This document shows, one piece after another, positions 1-13,190 of a stretch of DNA of 64,000 nt (its first letter is position 1; each line of letters starts with the position of its first letter). This stretch comes from Plantago major (Eukaryota > Streptophyta > Magnoliopsida > Lamiales > Plantaginaceae): NCBI GenBank assembly GCA_026545765.1, contig JAIFAC010000028.1:235919-299918 (forward strand), in the 5' to 3' direction. Position numbers and translations under genes: made by a program. A model generated the notes under the pieces. That model had not been told where the DNA came from and did no database searches. It saw only the letters and a list, made by a program, of their open reading frames with translations.

Positions 1-135
1 CTGTCTACGAAGAATAAAAGAAAAGACCAGAGAAGGAAACAAGCCCGCGGCAATACACAATACAGAAGAGTCAGAAGATCAAAATTTCGTTGACATACCA
101 AGCATTTTTCATTTTTTTTTTGCCGACTTTTTTAC

Positions 136-171
136 TATAATAGCTTTAAAAAGTATAATAGCTTTAAAAAG
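136..171. repeat. 18-bp perfect tandem duplication
   Basis: The unit tataatagctttaaaaag occurs twice head to tail (136-153 and 154-171) with no mismatch. It belongs to a class of two-copy microduplications spread across the window. Confidence 0.95.
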
Positions 172-473
172 GATTCTGTAGTCTGTAGGTAGATAGAATG
201 AACCTTTCTCATTTATGACTTACTAGGATTTGCTTATAATGAAAGCTATTGATGTATATAGACACTCCCACTTCATATTATTTGATATTTATTATTTGGA
301 TGGAGGAAAACAAAACACAATTCAATATTTTCGCAAATTAAGTTTCTTTTTCTGCCAGTGTGGACCCTTAGGCAATGTAGTACAAACTCTAAGTGAAACC
401 TTTGTCTCGATGAAAAAAAAAAAAAGGATGTTATCTCTTCCAAGTACAAGATCTATTCTGCCTAAGATAATAC

Positions 474-496
474 TATATATATATATATATATATAT
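474..496. repeat. TA microsatellite, (TA)11
   Basis: Eleven uninterrupted TA units plus one T. This is one of six TA arrays of similar length (11-13 units) in the window. It can self-pair into a hairpin. Confidence 0.95.
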
Positions 497-2774
497 GGTT
501 AATCATCCAAAATCCTACATGTATGTAAATAGAATGAGATTCAGGATTCTATATAACGTGTATTTAGGAATTCTCCAAACCTCGTTAAGCAAATCTGGCA
601 GGCTTTTCGCATGTTTTTACATGTCTTTAAGTAATTAGTCACTCTTGAAACTAAGATAAAAAAACTAGACTCTATTCTTCTTTTGGATTCTTTTGCCAAA
701 ATGGATTTCTCCAAGCTTTTTGTTTTGTCCTTCTGATTTAGTATTTTAATCCACGCTTTTTTGTTATAATGAGTTTTCTTTCTCACGCACGTACCTATTA
801 TTTCATTTTCATTTGCAAAAAAAAAAAAGGAGCACCTAATTCTTAGAAATTCTATAATATAAAGAGAGATCCAACGAAGTAACAATAAACAATATAGGAA
901 AAATAGACACTGTTCTACTCTACTTTGCGGGTTTTCTACAAATTGTGCTCAATTCTCAGATATAGGCAGGTATGTATAAATTAGATTATCCAGAATATAG
1001 GTGGTGGTTAGTCAATTAGAGGAGATCAATATTTCTTGTTTTATCTATTTTTGTCTTTGTCGTTTGGAAGGAAGGGCAGGCAATCAATCCTAAACTAAAA
1101 AGAAGGTCTATACTTAAAGAACATAGATCACTAGCCGATCATTATGAAATTAGTAAGGATCTCTTTTATTTTATGAAGTCCAAACTTTATAGCCATAGCC
1201 TATTCACAGAGAAAAGTCCAACACGTAAAGAGCTTCACATTTCTTTTTTACGTGCTAAGCATTCTATAAAGGAAATGGTAATAAGTATTAAGGTATAGGC
1301 TATAATGTAGTATATTAATTACTTCGAGAACATTGATTAGGTAGAAAAAAAGAATAGGGACTTATTTAAAGACACCCGAGTTTGCTTTTTAAGTACATTC
1401 AATTATATACTAAGGCATGTATCATCTTATGTTGTAAAAGCGAAACCTATGAAAAAACTAGTTGTTATTTTGTATATTCTTAGCCATCTACAAGACTTCA
1501 TTTGTCTACTAAATATCCTTGTAACAAAATCCTATAAAAGGGTTCTTGGGTTTTATAAAGATACTACTACTACTTAAAATGAAGGGATGTACTATAATAG
1601 AAAAATATAGAAGGGATAAGTAACTAAGCTAAGACGTATTTAGAACTTATTAGGGAAAGGTTTGAAATCTCTATGAAAAATAAAGGTGTTTAGTTGTTGG
1701 TATGCTTAGTATATCTATGTACAAAGAAGAGTTTAGTTAAGTTATAAGCAATAATGTGTACTTTACCTATATCCTCATCATAAAGAAGGAAGCGTAGTTA
1801 CAAGGGTTACTTCATTATATTCTCTTTTCTAAAAATTATCTATATGACTACTCACAATATACACTACTTCTCAATAAAACTTACATATACCACAACTATA
1901 ACAAGGTATACAACATATCACCTAAAAAGAAATCAGATATATTACAAATTAAATTAAAGAAGTTCTAATTAGAGAGCGAACACTTTGATTCGTTGTACTG
2001 CATGGAGTAGCTTTTCATAAATATAGGAAAGAAATCTGCCAAAACTAAAAGTGTGTACAAATCTCCCTTTCTACTACTATAAATTATAGGATTAAAGTGT
2101 CCCCGGAAAATTATGTATGATCCTAACAAGGAGTTATTCTCTTATAATCAAGATTACTCGGTTTTCTTCATTTGTTTTTATTCAAGGCCTCTTTTTATAG
2201 GCGGTTATCTCTACTAGCAAGAAGATTTTTGCGATTCCAAGCATCACGTGATACAAGTAGAGGATCCTGCTACTTGATTGAGACTATAGCAGCCCATATA
2301 CGTTATTTTAGTCAATTTAGTCAACGCGGCTTTATCTTTTACAGACCTCGTGCCAATAGGGATTATGAGTCCACCTTGAAGAATTAAACAAAAAATAAGA
2401 CTTATGAATAATCAAAGTATAAGTATAAGGTCTCTAGATATAACACTAGTCTTTAACCCGAGAAAAATGAGAATGCGGAGGTAAAAAGAAAATTGCACAT
2501 ACTTGGGATTGAGATAACAGGATAAAATTAGTTAGCATTATATTCCAAAAAGGGGAGACGCTTTGTCACTCACTGCGGTGTGCCCACATAATAGCAAGTT
2601 TTCTTATTTCATAAAGAAAGACTCATTACTGTTACAATAGCACAAGCGACAAGGCAAGGAATCAAATTTCAAAGCAAATATATAAAATAAAGATACAACC
2701 TAGAAGCTACCCCCTGTTTTCTTTATAGTTATTAATTCTTAATTAAGTTCGTCCTCAAGATAGTCTTCTTCTGT

Positions 2775-2800
2775 GTTTGTTGTATATGTTTGTTGTATAT
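2775..2800. repeat. 13-bp perfect tandem duplication
   Basis: The unit gtttgttgtatat is present twice with no spacer (2775-2787 and 2788-2800). Confidence 0.93.
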
Positions 2801-2861
2801 TAATATGGTCTGTTAAGAATCTAGAACTAATCGAGAAACACGCCTTCTCTTATCTTATCAT

Positions 2862-2891
2862 ACTACAAGATGTCGTACTACAAGATGTTGC
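2862..2891. repeat. 15-bp tandem duplication, two mismatches
   Basis: actacaagatgtcgt (2862-2876) is followed directly by actacaagatgttgc (2877-2891). The first 12 bases are identical and two of the last three differ, so the copies have begun to drift. Confidence 0.88.
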
Positions 2892-4377
2892 TCAGAATAG
2901 AAAGATGTTTTAAAGCAATTACACTTTGGCCAAAAGTCAATGATCTGTCAATCAAGGGTTTTCGCAGTACCCAGAAAGGAAATAGCTCTGTTACAGTTAG
3001 AAAGGGAAAGAATAAGGAAGTTTACATTTACGAACAAACAGGGGGATGATCCTAATTATTATAATTATTTATAAAGACAAAAAACAAAATAAATCCGGAA
3101 ATATACAATCATACATCAACGGCCATAAACTCACGATTAAAGAAGATTTGATTAATAAGTTAAGGCCACCTGGATTATTAATTGATTCTTGGTTGTCTAT
3201 TATAAAAGAAATAGATTGAAAAAACTTTATGTTGCAGACGCTGATGTCTTATTAATTGGATATTTCTAATCGTAGCTACCCTTTGCAAAAGCTTAGAAGG
3301 AAATTCATTGTTTTGTCTTGACTTATTAATTGATCAATATTTGACGTAAAGTAATTTTATAGTTTGATATAAACAAATTCCGGGTCCGTTAGTCCAATAT
3401 AACAGTTCCAATACCTGCGGAGTATAACCTTTGTTATTAGTTAGTAATATCTCCGACTTCTAATAGTTTTTTTGTTTTTAGTTCATTTCATATTATTTGT
3501 CCTCGCCTTGTGTACTAATCACTAAATTATAGAACTATATATAGGGAAAAAAAGGGCTGAGTCTCTCTAGATTATAAGACTGACACCAAAGTACTGCCTG
3601 TAAGTTAGGAAATAAAGTGGTACTCTCATACACGTTTCTAATTTATTTAAAGATATTGCATGGATATATTCTCTGCTTTTTCCACTTAATTCCAAGCTCT
3701 TTATCCTTCGCAAGCCTCAACTCAACTTGGTTTTATTTTCTATTTTATAGTTGGCCACGATTATCTCTATATCTAATACTAGTTAGGAGTTCTTACTGAC
3801 TTGTATGCTTCTTCAGTTAAAGAATATTGACTGCTTGGCTAAAATCTACTTCACGTTGTCCGTTGCAAAGTTAAGTGCAAGAGAAGACCCACTTTTATGG
3901 TTTTAAATTCCTCAAAAAGACGTGTCCCGGAAAGTAAAGAAAGAAATTAGTCAGGGAAGACACACAAAACTTTTGCATTCAAGGGGTACTAGACTTAAAA
4001 TAAAAGCGGTTGGGATAAAAAACATCCTAAGTGATATAGCCTTAAATATATCCTTAAAGAGCAGAGGACATATAGGGAAACTTTAAGTATTACAGGGTCG
4101 GGATCTCTTTTACCTTAAAATAACAAAGTCTTGGCCAAATTTATAGATATAGAAATTGAGTCGGTTAAACAAGAAGAAATTGAGAATAGGGGGCAACACA
4201 GCATAAAAGTGAAACCAAAAGGAATAAATACTTTGTAAACTAGTTTCTGTCAAAAACATCCCCGGAAAGATTCTAAATAACTATTATAAATTGCTAACAC
4301 CGGCATTCTTACTAAAAACTAAACAAAAAAAAAGTCAACATATTTCAAACTACTTACACTTACAACCTAGAACATCT

Positions 4378-4405
4378 ATTAAGAAATACAGATTAAGAAA
4401 TACAG
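4378..4405. repeat. 14-bp perfect tandem duplication
   Basis: attaagaaatacag occurs twice in direct succession (4378-4391 and 4392-4405). Confidence 0.94.
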
Positions 4406-5013
4406 AAACTAGGAATTTTGGGCCAGTACAAAATGAAAGGAATTCGAGAAATGACAACAGCTAGTTAACAATATGTGTATTCTACCCCTACTGTAGGGTT
4501 TTCTGTGGTGGGCATATACTAGATTTTTCAACAAAATAAGTTCAATTAACTGTAACTGCCTCGATCAATTCTGAGTAAGAAAGGAGAGTACTACTTAGCA
4601 ACTTCGTTAGACTAAAACCCCTAAAAGCGCTTATTCCCTTTTCCTTTCATTATTTGTTATAATAACCACTTACTATACATGACCTAATCCAAACATTTAT
4701 TTCTTTTTTCTTATATTTTCTTTAATTTTAAAAGTTAAGATTCCTTAATAAACCCGCATATAGTCCCGCCCTTCGACTAAAATGCAAGTTGACCTTATAT
4801 TTAGAGGATAATTATAGAAGACACCCTTTGTGATATCGAACAGAACATTTACCAGAACTTACATAAGTCAAAAAACCAACCCAACAACAGAAATATGACA
4901 ACATACTGAACTAACTAAGATTACGAATAATTATAGTAGACAATCTTCCTCGGTTCTCTAGGTATAGTTATAGGTGTAAGTATAGTATACTCTGCTCTTT
5001 TCCACCCAGGATC

Positions 5014-5260
5014 TAGAAAGTGTGGAAACTGCACTCGCTTACGCTTCTAAACACCAGCAGATTCATAGGACAACCTGCAGATTGAGTCTGGCTGGTAAAA
5101 AGGCAAAAGCTTAGAAAGTGCTTAAACTGCACACGTCTTTGCTTCTAAAAGATAGCAGGTGGATAGTAACGAGATGCAGATTTCTAAGCTTGCTTCTATT
5201 ATAGACCAAGAGCCTAGCACAGGGACAGCTGCAAAAGTGCTTAAAGTGCACCTGTCAAAG
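5014..5260. repeat. degenerate ~98-bp tandem repeat, 2-3 copies
   Basis: Copy 1 (from 5014) and copy 2 (from 5112) line up over about 70 bp. Both begin tagaaagtg, continue with aaactgcac, then a C/T-rich segment ending gcttctaaa, then an agcag core, and end gcagatt (5077-5083 and 5176-5182). The offset is 98-99 bp. A third, shorter copy starts near 5232 with aaaagtgcttaaagtgcacctgtcaaag-like sequence, about 119 bp after copy 2; its later part no longer aligns. The block is richer in GC than its surroundings. I do not recognise the family. No open frame spans it, so it is probably a drifting non-coding repeat. Confidence 0.7.
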
Positions 5261-8200
5261 TCAAGCCGTCTTTTTTTATACCTGGTAGTGCTGGGTTCGA
5301 CTCCTAAGCCAGCCTTGTTTTGTTTGGCAATCGGATGAACCTTCCTTAGGAGAGTCAGTTTTCCAGGCTTTTAGCTTAGAGAGCTGCGCCCTGCTTTCTG
5401 GCTTAGACTTGGCCTAGATTTCTTTCTACATTACTACAAATCCCATTTGATTGCAACCAAGGAGAAATTTATGATGGATATATTGTTAAATAATATTTGA
5501 GACAAAACAAACAACGCCCTTTCCCATTTAAGTCTACTTTGGCGAATCTATGAAAGAGTAAGAGAATTTACTCATGCTGAGATCCAAACCAAAGGGAAGT
5601 GTTTATTAGTAAAGCACGTAGTTTTTTATATTGGTATATTGGCGTGTGTGTACTCGTGATTCTAGACTCTATTTATGTTGTTTTCATTTTATATAGATTT
5701 AATTTACAAGGTATCTCTTATTTTCTTCTTAGTAGAGTAAAAGTGCTAGGTATATGTATGTTATTAGCCAAGTATCTCCTCTTTTTATGTTCTACCTTTA
5801 TATTATTTGTAGAGTATACCTATGTGTTTTCTATTTTTCCTTGTATAGTATATGCCCCTATCCTAGCTTCCTTTCTAACCAAAATAAAATATACGTCCTT
5901 AAATTCTTGACTTAATAAAACGTGGTGGGATAAAAGCGTGCCTCGTTCTAAACCAAAGTTGTGTGTATTCCTTATTTATATTATGTTCTACCAACCTCAT
6001 TTACCTAATAAGTGCCTTACCCTAAAATTACTAGAGTCTAGAAATTTGATGAGAACCTAAATGAAATCGAGGAGTTAGGGGAAATTGTTGTGATCATCAT
6101 ACACCCTATAGTTATAACCTTTTATACTACAAAGACAAAACAAGAAAAGAAAGCTTCATACCCCATAATATAAGAGAAGACTTGTAACATCATTATTAGT
6201 AATTAGATTTAAAGCAAGCCTATTCAAGACTACTTAGGTATAACATACTATAATGAACAAGATAAAAGAACTCCTCCCTTTCAAGTATCGGACACCCTAT
6301 GTTAGATAATACATACCTCTAAGTTCTAAGACAAGATTTATAGGTAAAGAATACTATTATTCTCCCTTACCCACGACTACTCATTCTACTTAACCTATGC
6401 GATCTACCTTTACCAAATTATGTAAGCAAAACACTCTTTGAACTTTCCCAAACATGTCTTGCTCTCAATTTATTTGTACTACTAGCAAACAAGACTTATA
6501 AAAAGTAATATATGATTTAGGTAAAGAAAGGGAAAGGGAAGCACATCTCTTAGAAGTTAACATGTATGTATAGATTAGATTATGGCTTAACTCTTATATT
6601 GATTATAGGGATATTTAATAAGTTAGACAAGACAAAAAACAAGTATCAAGTATAAATTATAAAGGAAGGAGCTAGTAACGTACCAAAACAATTGTAGAGA
6701 GAGTTTAAATTAATTAATTATAATTATATATATATACCATAGATAGGAAGTGAGGGATACATAATACATGCTAGGTGAAATGACATTGATGACTTAAATG
6801 TATTAGAAGAAATGCACCAATAAAAATGGGCTTAAGTTTAGAATTATATGTAAATTTATAAATAGGAAAGTGTTATATGTACTAAGTCAAGTCTAACCTT
6901 ACCGAAGTATATTAGAACCAAGTATTTTAATTAAGTTGTTTTCTTCTATTCTTCTATTATAGTATTATAGGACAGTCCCCTTTTATTTATGTTATATATA
7001 TATTTGTAGTACCTAAGTATTCTTGTAACATGTATTCATTCCTAAGAGTTTTTCTACCCTTTTCATTTAATTTGTTGCTTACCCCTTTTGCTTAATATTA
7101 CCCGTAATTTGTAGTAGCTTCTATTTCTAGTACATGCTTAGATATTTGTGAAAGATAAAACATACATAGGTGAAAAGTAAGGAATTAATGAGATTCTATT
7201 TAGTATAACTGGATAACTTGTACATCCCTTAAGGAAGACGAGTAATTTATTAGGGAAAGAAAAACATATTTATAGTATACTATGACAAAGAAGTCTAATA
7301 TCTTTCATAACTTATAATAATATAATTATACTATAAGGCAGATCACCTATATTTCTTGGGTTGCCTAGATTTAACACGCACGGATTCTTTCTTAGGTAAT
7401 TTCCTTTTTTTTCCTTTTCATCTTATGGTAGTGTTATAGTAGTGCTTATAGCTTATCCCTTATTTCTTAAATAAGAACTTATGGAATTAAATTAAAGGTA
7501 GTATAGAGCAAGAAGAGATTCTAATAAAATATAATTAAGTAAGAGATGAACTAAAATTTCTAATTGTGTAGTTGCAATTATAGGGTATGTAGTAATGGAT
7601 CAATCCTATCATATAGGTAGGTATGTAGTATAAGGAGAGGATGCTTGTATACTTTGGGGTTCTATCTAATCAATGAATATAGGAATAAGTTCAGTAATAG
7701 AGTTATACCTTCAATAATAGAGTGTTTAAAGTCTAAGTACAATGCTTCGGTATTTATTAATTATTAATAATTATTAAGTAAGTCTTCTTATAATAAGGTA
7801 TAATGTTTCCCTTAAGTGGTTCTCCTCTATATTTACTATTCTACTATCTGCGAGTTCTGTGAGTTGTGACCTTTCCGCTTCTATATTGTTTTTTTGTAAG
7901 TACTACTATGCATGTGTTGTTCTTTGTTCTCTTCTAATAAAAATGAGATTGAGACTGACTAAGTAAACCAAACTTATATGATCTATTCCTAGTTAAGTAT
8001 GAAAATCTATATTCTATGCTAGTTAGTGTATTAAGAAAGATGTTATCAAGACCACCTTATAAAAGTAAAAGTTTTGTGTATGCCTGGTAAATGTATTCCT
8101 ATATCCTTGTCTTACAATCACGTAGAAGGTAAATACGTATAGTGTCATACATAGTAAAGAAGGTATAGGATATATAGTACAATAAATATTTGTAAGGAGT

Positions 8201-11200
8201 TTTAGTATAAAATTTAGAAAAGTTGTCATAGGTAAAGAGGCGTACATCCACCAAAATTAGAAGGCACTCAAAAAGAAAGAGATATTGGAGGAAGGAAACA
8301 AAGAACGTAAAAATGAATTCTATTATACACCAAAAATTATAATACAAATTAGAATATTATTATTCTTATACATATCGAGTAACCACTACTATAGCTAGCT
8401 TACTCCATATCACATATATAATTCACAACATTTGATACTTATTTCTTAGTTTACCCTGTATACCATATTATATACTATAGTAATACCACAAATTACCTTA
8501 TACACCTCACAGTTCTATTTAATTTCTCCTTTGTCCTAGCACATGTGTAGTTACCCTTAATAATACATAGCTTTGGTTTCTCTTATATCTAGTAAACCCC
8601 TTAATATACTTTCCTTCTTCTTTGGAAACTTTAATAACTAAAATGAAACACGAGTCCTCTCCTTTTGTCTTTTGTCATAAGTATGCTTTTTTTTAGAAGA
8701 GTGAAGAATAAAAATTGTGCCTTCAGTATTGAATTTATGTTTATACAAAAAACAGGTGCTTCTCCGAAGGCAATGCGAGGTACGACTCTCTTTTCATTTC
8801 TCTCCTGTTCTCCGCGTTATTGACTAAAGATTATATTATCTGATTTTCCTTAGATCCTTCTGTGCTTGTTAACGGCTAATTATGGAATGACACGACACTA
8901 AAACAAGGAATACTTTATAGGTTTCTTACTTATAATTACTTATAATATAAACAGAAATAATAAAGAAAGAAAAAGTCATAGTACAAGTTTTGGACAATCT
9001 GACAGGAAAAAGTTATTTACTAACAATTTCTAATCCAAAGCCAATTCATTGATAAGTTCTCCAAAAAGACATCTTAATAGCCACCAAACATAACAAGGAA
9101 TGAAAAAATCTCTATAGAGCAACACAGTTAAAAAGAGAGGACTCAATACTTTCAAGCCAATATAGTTCGGGAGTAAATATAAATGAAGGCAGCAATTCAT
9201 ACTCACGCAAAGTTATTTTAAGTTTATGTTTTAGTTAGATAGAGATTGCAAGTTTCATTTTAATATACAAATAATGATGAGAGTTGTTAACCCTATAAAG
9301 ACCCTTTCTATTTTCTATTTTTTCTCTGCTCTGGTAATAGTGAGAATTCAGAGATAACAGGGTGTGAGAAAGGGCGTGAAGAAGAAACAAAAGCCCCTAT
9401 CATGTATTTATATTATCAATACTTGGAGTGCAAAGATCTACTCAATCAATTAGGTTAAATTTCCCTTAGCCGTTGAAAGCTGAAAACGAAGGAAATCACA
9501 TATAATATAGAGTTTATACCCATCAAAATGAGTGAGGTAGAAAATCAAATTATACATCTAGTAAAATAACACGAATTCTTTATTATCTTGTTTAAATAGA
9601 AATTTCAGAAATGCGCCATGATGCAGGATACAACTCACCAAATATACTCCAAAATTTATTAATGGAAATTCATTGATTAGGAAGTTACTACAAATACTAA
9701 AAACAAGGAGTTATCCATTTTATCCATCAGTTATAGAGATATAGAAATATAGACCCCACCAAACAAAAAAGATAGAAAGAATGCCTGAAAGAACCGCCAA
9801 TTATTCATATAAACAGAGACACTTTTCCCAAACAGACGGCCAGTACTGGGTGTTAGTATTTTAGTTATATAGGAAGAAACCAAAAAGGATTATAAACAGC
9901 TAAACAACAAAGCAAAGGAACTCCTTGGAAAATACTTTGTTTTAAGATCACGCATTTGGCAGAAACGTAGAAAACACAGCATAAGGCGTAGCACCAACCA
10001 AACCAGGAGGAAGTATTTAGACATATCGAATCCACATATATATATAAGGTGATCGCTTCTTTGCTGGAAGATTTTGTTCATTTCTATTTTTCATAACAAG
10101 AAGTATGTCCTTTTTTAAAAATATTCTTATTTGGTTATAACTCGGTAGTACACGACAATTCTTATCCGTTGGAATGTATATATGATTCCCTTTTCTTTCT
10201 ATTGTTTGATTTTATCTTGTCTTGATCGTATTCAATTAGCTATCATATCTCACTTACATGACTTTCTTTGTATATCTATTTTAAAATGCCTTATTATTCC
10301 ATCTATACCATTTTAACTTCTTTTTAACTTCTCTAGTATAAGAACTAAAAATCTCTATAGGAAACCCTATGTAACTTGTTGTATAACTGTTCTCAAAGAA
10401 AAGGAGAGATTATGAAAATCTTAGTTAGGCTTTTTTATTTTAAGTGGTATTCTAAAGGTAAAATAAATAAATAACTTTTACAAGAGCTAAATCCTATTCA
10501 TAACTGAAATCATATTACCCTAGATACTTAATAAAGAATATGAGTCAGCAACGATTCTGTATTTCTTTGTCTTACATCGGTACAACTGCAAAAGAAGGAT
10601 ATATACTGGGATGATTTCCTAATACTTATTTATGCATACCCTTATTGAACTTTGGCAGCAGATCTATATAAATTATGGTAGAAAACAAAGAGTCTTCATT
10701 TGCTTAAAAGAACTTCCATTCATATCATAGTCATAGGATACAACAGCTCTAAGTGCATAAGTACCAAACAAAAACAAGTAGAAAAAAATAGAATAGAACT
10801 CATTGAGTAAAAACAAACCAATTTGTGGGATGACGACGGTTAAAGGTAGAATTCGCATATAACGTATATAGTAATATTTTTTGCTCACTTATTAATTACT
10901 CCAATAAATAGATCATAATTGCCAATAAGAAATGAACGTTTTCATATAGGCACAAGCCTAAGGATAGAGTCGAAATAATATGATTCGTGAGATGTATGAT
11001 AAATGGGACAACTTACTACTTACTAAATAAAAGTAACCAACAAACGAAACACCTTAAAACTGCTCTGGTATTAACTAATATTTATAAGGCGAGACACAGC
11101 AAGACATTGTATATTATAGAATTTATTTAGAAGACTTAGTTAGAAGTAATTTCTTAAATAGACGAAATAGATCTCTCTTTTTCTTAGACTCCAGAATTAC

Positions 11201-12219
11201 TCGGCAGTTTAATCGATGAGTTGTTGTTTGTTTAGCATTTTATTATTTTTTATAAGAGCTTGACCCATATCTTTGCGAATATGATTTTACTTGGTTATAG
11301 AAAGATTCTATAATAGAATAATACACGACTCCAGTTGGTGGAAGAGGTACGAAATCCAAGAACACCGCAGCAAGTTCTATTTCTTCTTTACTATTTTCGC
11401 CTACTACGGACTAATACTTTTTTTAGATTTCAAGATGGTGCGGAATTCTAATTTCTTCACTTTCACTGCTTATGAGCATTGTATTTTGTAAAAACGATAA
11501 GAATCTCCTTAGCTTAGTAAAAATAGAGAACATTACCTCCACCTAAATGAACTATAAAATTCTAAAAATTGAATCACGTTTACTACATAAAATGACTTTT
11601 CTAACTTTGTCCTATATGTAGCATTAAAAATTCATAAAAAATCATCTATTAAAAATTATCTATTTTAGACTCAAAATTATAGTTTTTACGGGTGAGAACG
11701 GAAAACGGATACTCGACTATATTCAATATTGACAAAAGAGGATATGGTATGGGTTATATAGTCACAGGAGTAAGTATCTTAAAGAAATAAGAAAGAGTAA
11801 AAGCAAGCGAAGTTCCTAAACTAATATATTAAATTAATTTGGCTTAATTCTAGTCTTGATTTATAGATCCAATGTCCTTATATAAATTTGACTCTATTAC
11901 GAAATATATAAATTTATGTCTTACAAGGTGTAATCTACTCCAAGTTATTTTTTTTTTAATTATTATATTTACTTTGTGTTGTGTGAGAACTTCTTTGGTT
12001 GATTTTTATGTTGTATTTTATAAATAAGTTCTAGCCTATCCTCACAATTTACAAAATTCATCAATAAAACTTGCAGTTCACCCGGGTATAAGTACCAGCG
12101 CGGCCCAATCTTTTCGTAAATTCTCGTTTAGCAAGATAATCAAGGATTGTTGGTGTTTTTCTCCACTTATAGACTTCCCTGCAAACTTTCCTATCTAACT
12201 AAGCCAAAGATGAAAATAT
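5261..12219. other. AT-rich intergenic DNA, no gene recognised
   Basis: No conserved protein, rRNA or complete tRNA was found. A forward ORF at 5599-5910 (103 codons) is hydrophobic only because the region is rich in T and A; it has no motif I recognise. From about 5.9 to 8.7 kb the sequence consists largely of short words such as ctaag, actag and tatag, whereas 9-11.5 kb has more purine and pyrimidine runs. The segment 11132-11172 is weakly repeated at 33500-33550. Confidence 0.68.
11132..11172 (+). repeat. dispersed degenerate repeat, copy 1
   Basis: It starts with agacttagttagaa and ends with tagacgaaatagat. Both blocks recur in the same order at 33500-33550, with a middle part of different length (41 versus 51 bp in all). 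Beyond these ends the two places do not align. It may be a relic of an older duplication. Confidence 0.45.
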
Positions 12220-12627
12220 ATGTATAAATGTATAAAAGCAGAACCATTCCCAAAACAAAAGAAAAGTCATAAACATAAGTTCCAAGTATTCCATCCAAGC
12301 GATATAACCAGTATAATCTATTTACCAAACTATGCTATGTTCTTGTACTTGTGTTTGTATGAGGTATTTCATAATATTCCACTTATTGATCATTTCCATA
12401 TTGTATGCACGAGTTCTCCTTTAATATTGTTTCTATACTACTCTTACTTTTACTTTACCTCTTCTCTTTGTTGTTGCTATATTGTCTACTACTCCACTAA
12501 TAACTTCCCTCTCCTATACATTTTGCGTAACTACCCTATACTGCCAAGTATATACCTTTGGTCTTTCTATCTAACTATTTTTTCACGGATCAACTATTTC
12601 TTCTATATTCTCTTTCCCAGTTTCTAA
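12220..12627 (+). CDS. doubtful ORF, 135 codons, hydrophobic, unknown
   Basis: After nad5 this is the longest open frame in the window. The predicted product has a basic, Lys-rich N-terminus (about residues 1-22) followed by several hydrophobic, Tyr/Phe/Leu-rich stretches that could be read as membrane segments. I see no family motif and no similarity to a known mitochondrial protein. The + strand here is rich in C and T, which lowers the number of stop codons and makes a chance ORF with hydrophobic codons (TTT, CTT, TAT) likely. Plant mitochondria do carry lineage-specific transcribed ORFs, so it is listed at low confidence. No neighbour supports a function. Confidence 0.1.
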   Translation: MYKCIKAEPFPKQKKSHKHKFQVFHPSDITSIIYLPNYAMFLYLCLYEVFHNIPLIDHFHIVCTSSPLILFLYYSYFYFTSSLCCCYIVYYSTNNFPLLYILRNYPILPSIYLWSFYLTIFSRINYFFYILFPSF

Positions 12628-13168
12628 TAATATCCCTTATAAACATATGGGGTGTACGCTTTTAGTTCCCTTTATGGATTTGAAAGGAATTTCCTTAGAG
12701 TTGTAGGCATATAAATTAATTAATTATCACAACATGCACTTGTCATAAATATACAAAACAAGATGTACTTCTTACAAATCCAGAGTTATAGGTATAGGGA
12801 ACACAAGATAGAACGCATAAGTATTTAGAATGATCATATAAGGAAAGCTTACACACATAAAATAGCTAGGAAAAACATAATATTATCTTACATTACCAAA
12901 GAAAAGGTATAGAATACTTTCATACTTACTTACATAAGTACAACAAACATGGATGCAAATTATTATTTATTATAGTAATAAAGCTATGAATTCTTCATAA
13001 AATTAATTAGAAATGCTTTATGAGTGAATGCTTACTAGGATATTCTAAAAGAGTTGGTACACATACAGTATATAACGTATTTAAAGAATCTTTAATATAT
13101 TTCTCCAACAAATAAATTGATCCTCTCAGAGTAGTTTTTCAACTAATTTTCAGCTAAGAAATGCGTAT

Positions 13169-13190
13169 TTTCCATGATATTTCCATGATA
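13169..13190. repeat. 11-bp perfect tandem duplication
   Basis: tttccatgata occurs twice in succession (13169-13179 and 13180-13190). Confidence 0.92.

Larger units (their letters stand above)
1..5013. other. AT-rich intergenic DNA, no gene recognised
   Basis: No reading frame here resembles a known protein, and I found no tRNA cloverleaf or rRNA core motif on either strand. The few ORFs (for example the reverse frame 541-885 and the forward frame 230-502) are low-complexity, lack homology I recognise, and run across A or T tracts and a TA microsatellite. The stretch holds several perfect short tandem duplications listed separately, and A-runs of 13 nt (413-425) and 12 nt (817-828). It is best read as non-coding mitochondrial spacer. 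A diverged promoter or small RNA could be missed. Confidence 0.7.

Noticed and set aside
541..885. 114-codon reverse ORF
   Set aside because: Low-complexity Lys/Ser/Phe-rich product, runs over a poly-A tract, no recognisable domain or conserved neighbour.
5599..5910. 103-codon forward ORF with apparent membrane segments
   Set aside because: Hydrophobicity follows from T-rich sequence; no motif, and the length is near what chance gives in 64 kb.
8768..8795. gcgaggtacgactctc, like a tRNA T-arm
   Set aside because: No paired acceptor, D-arm or anticodon arm on either strand.
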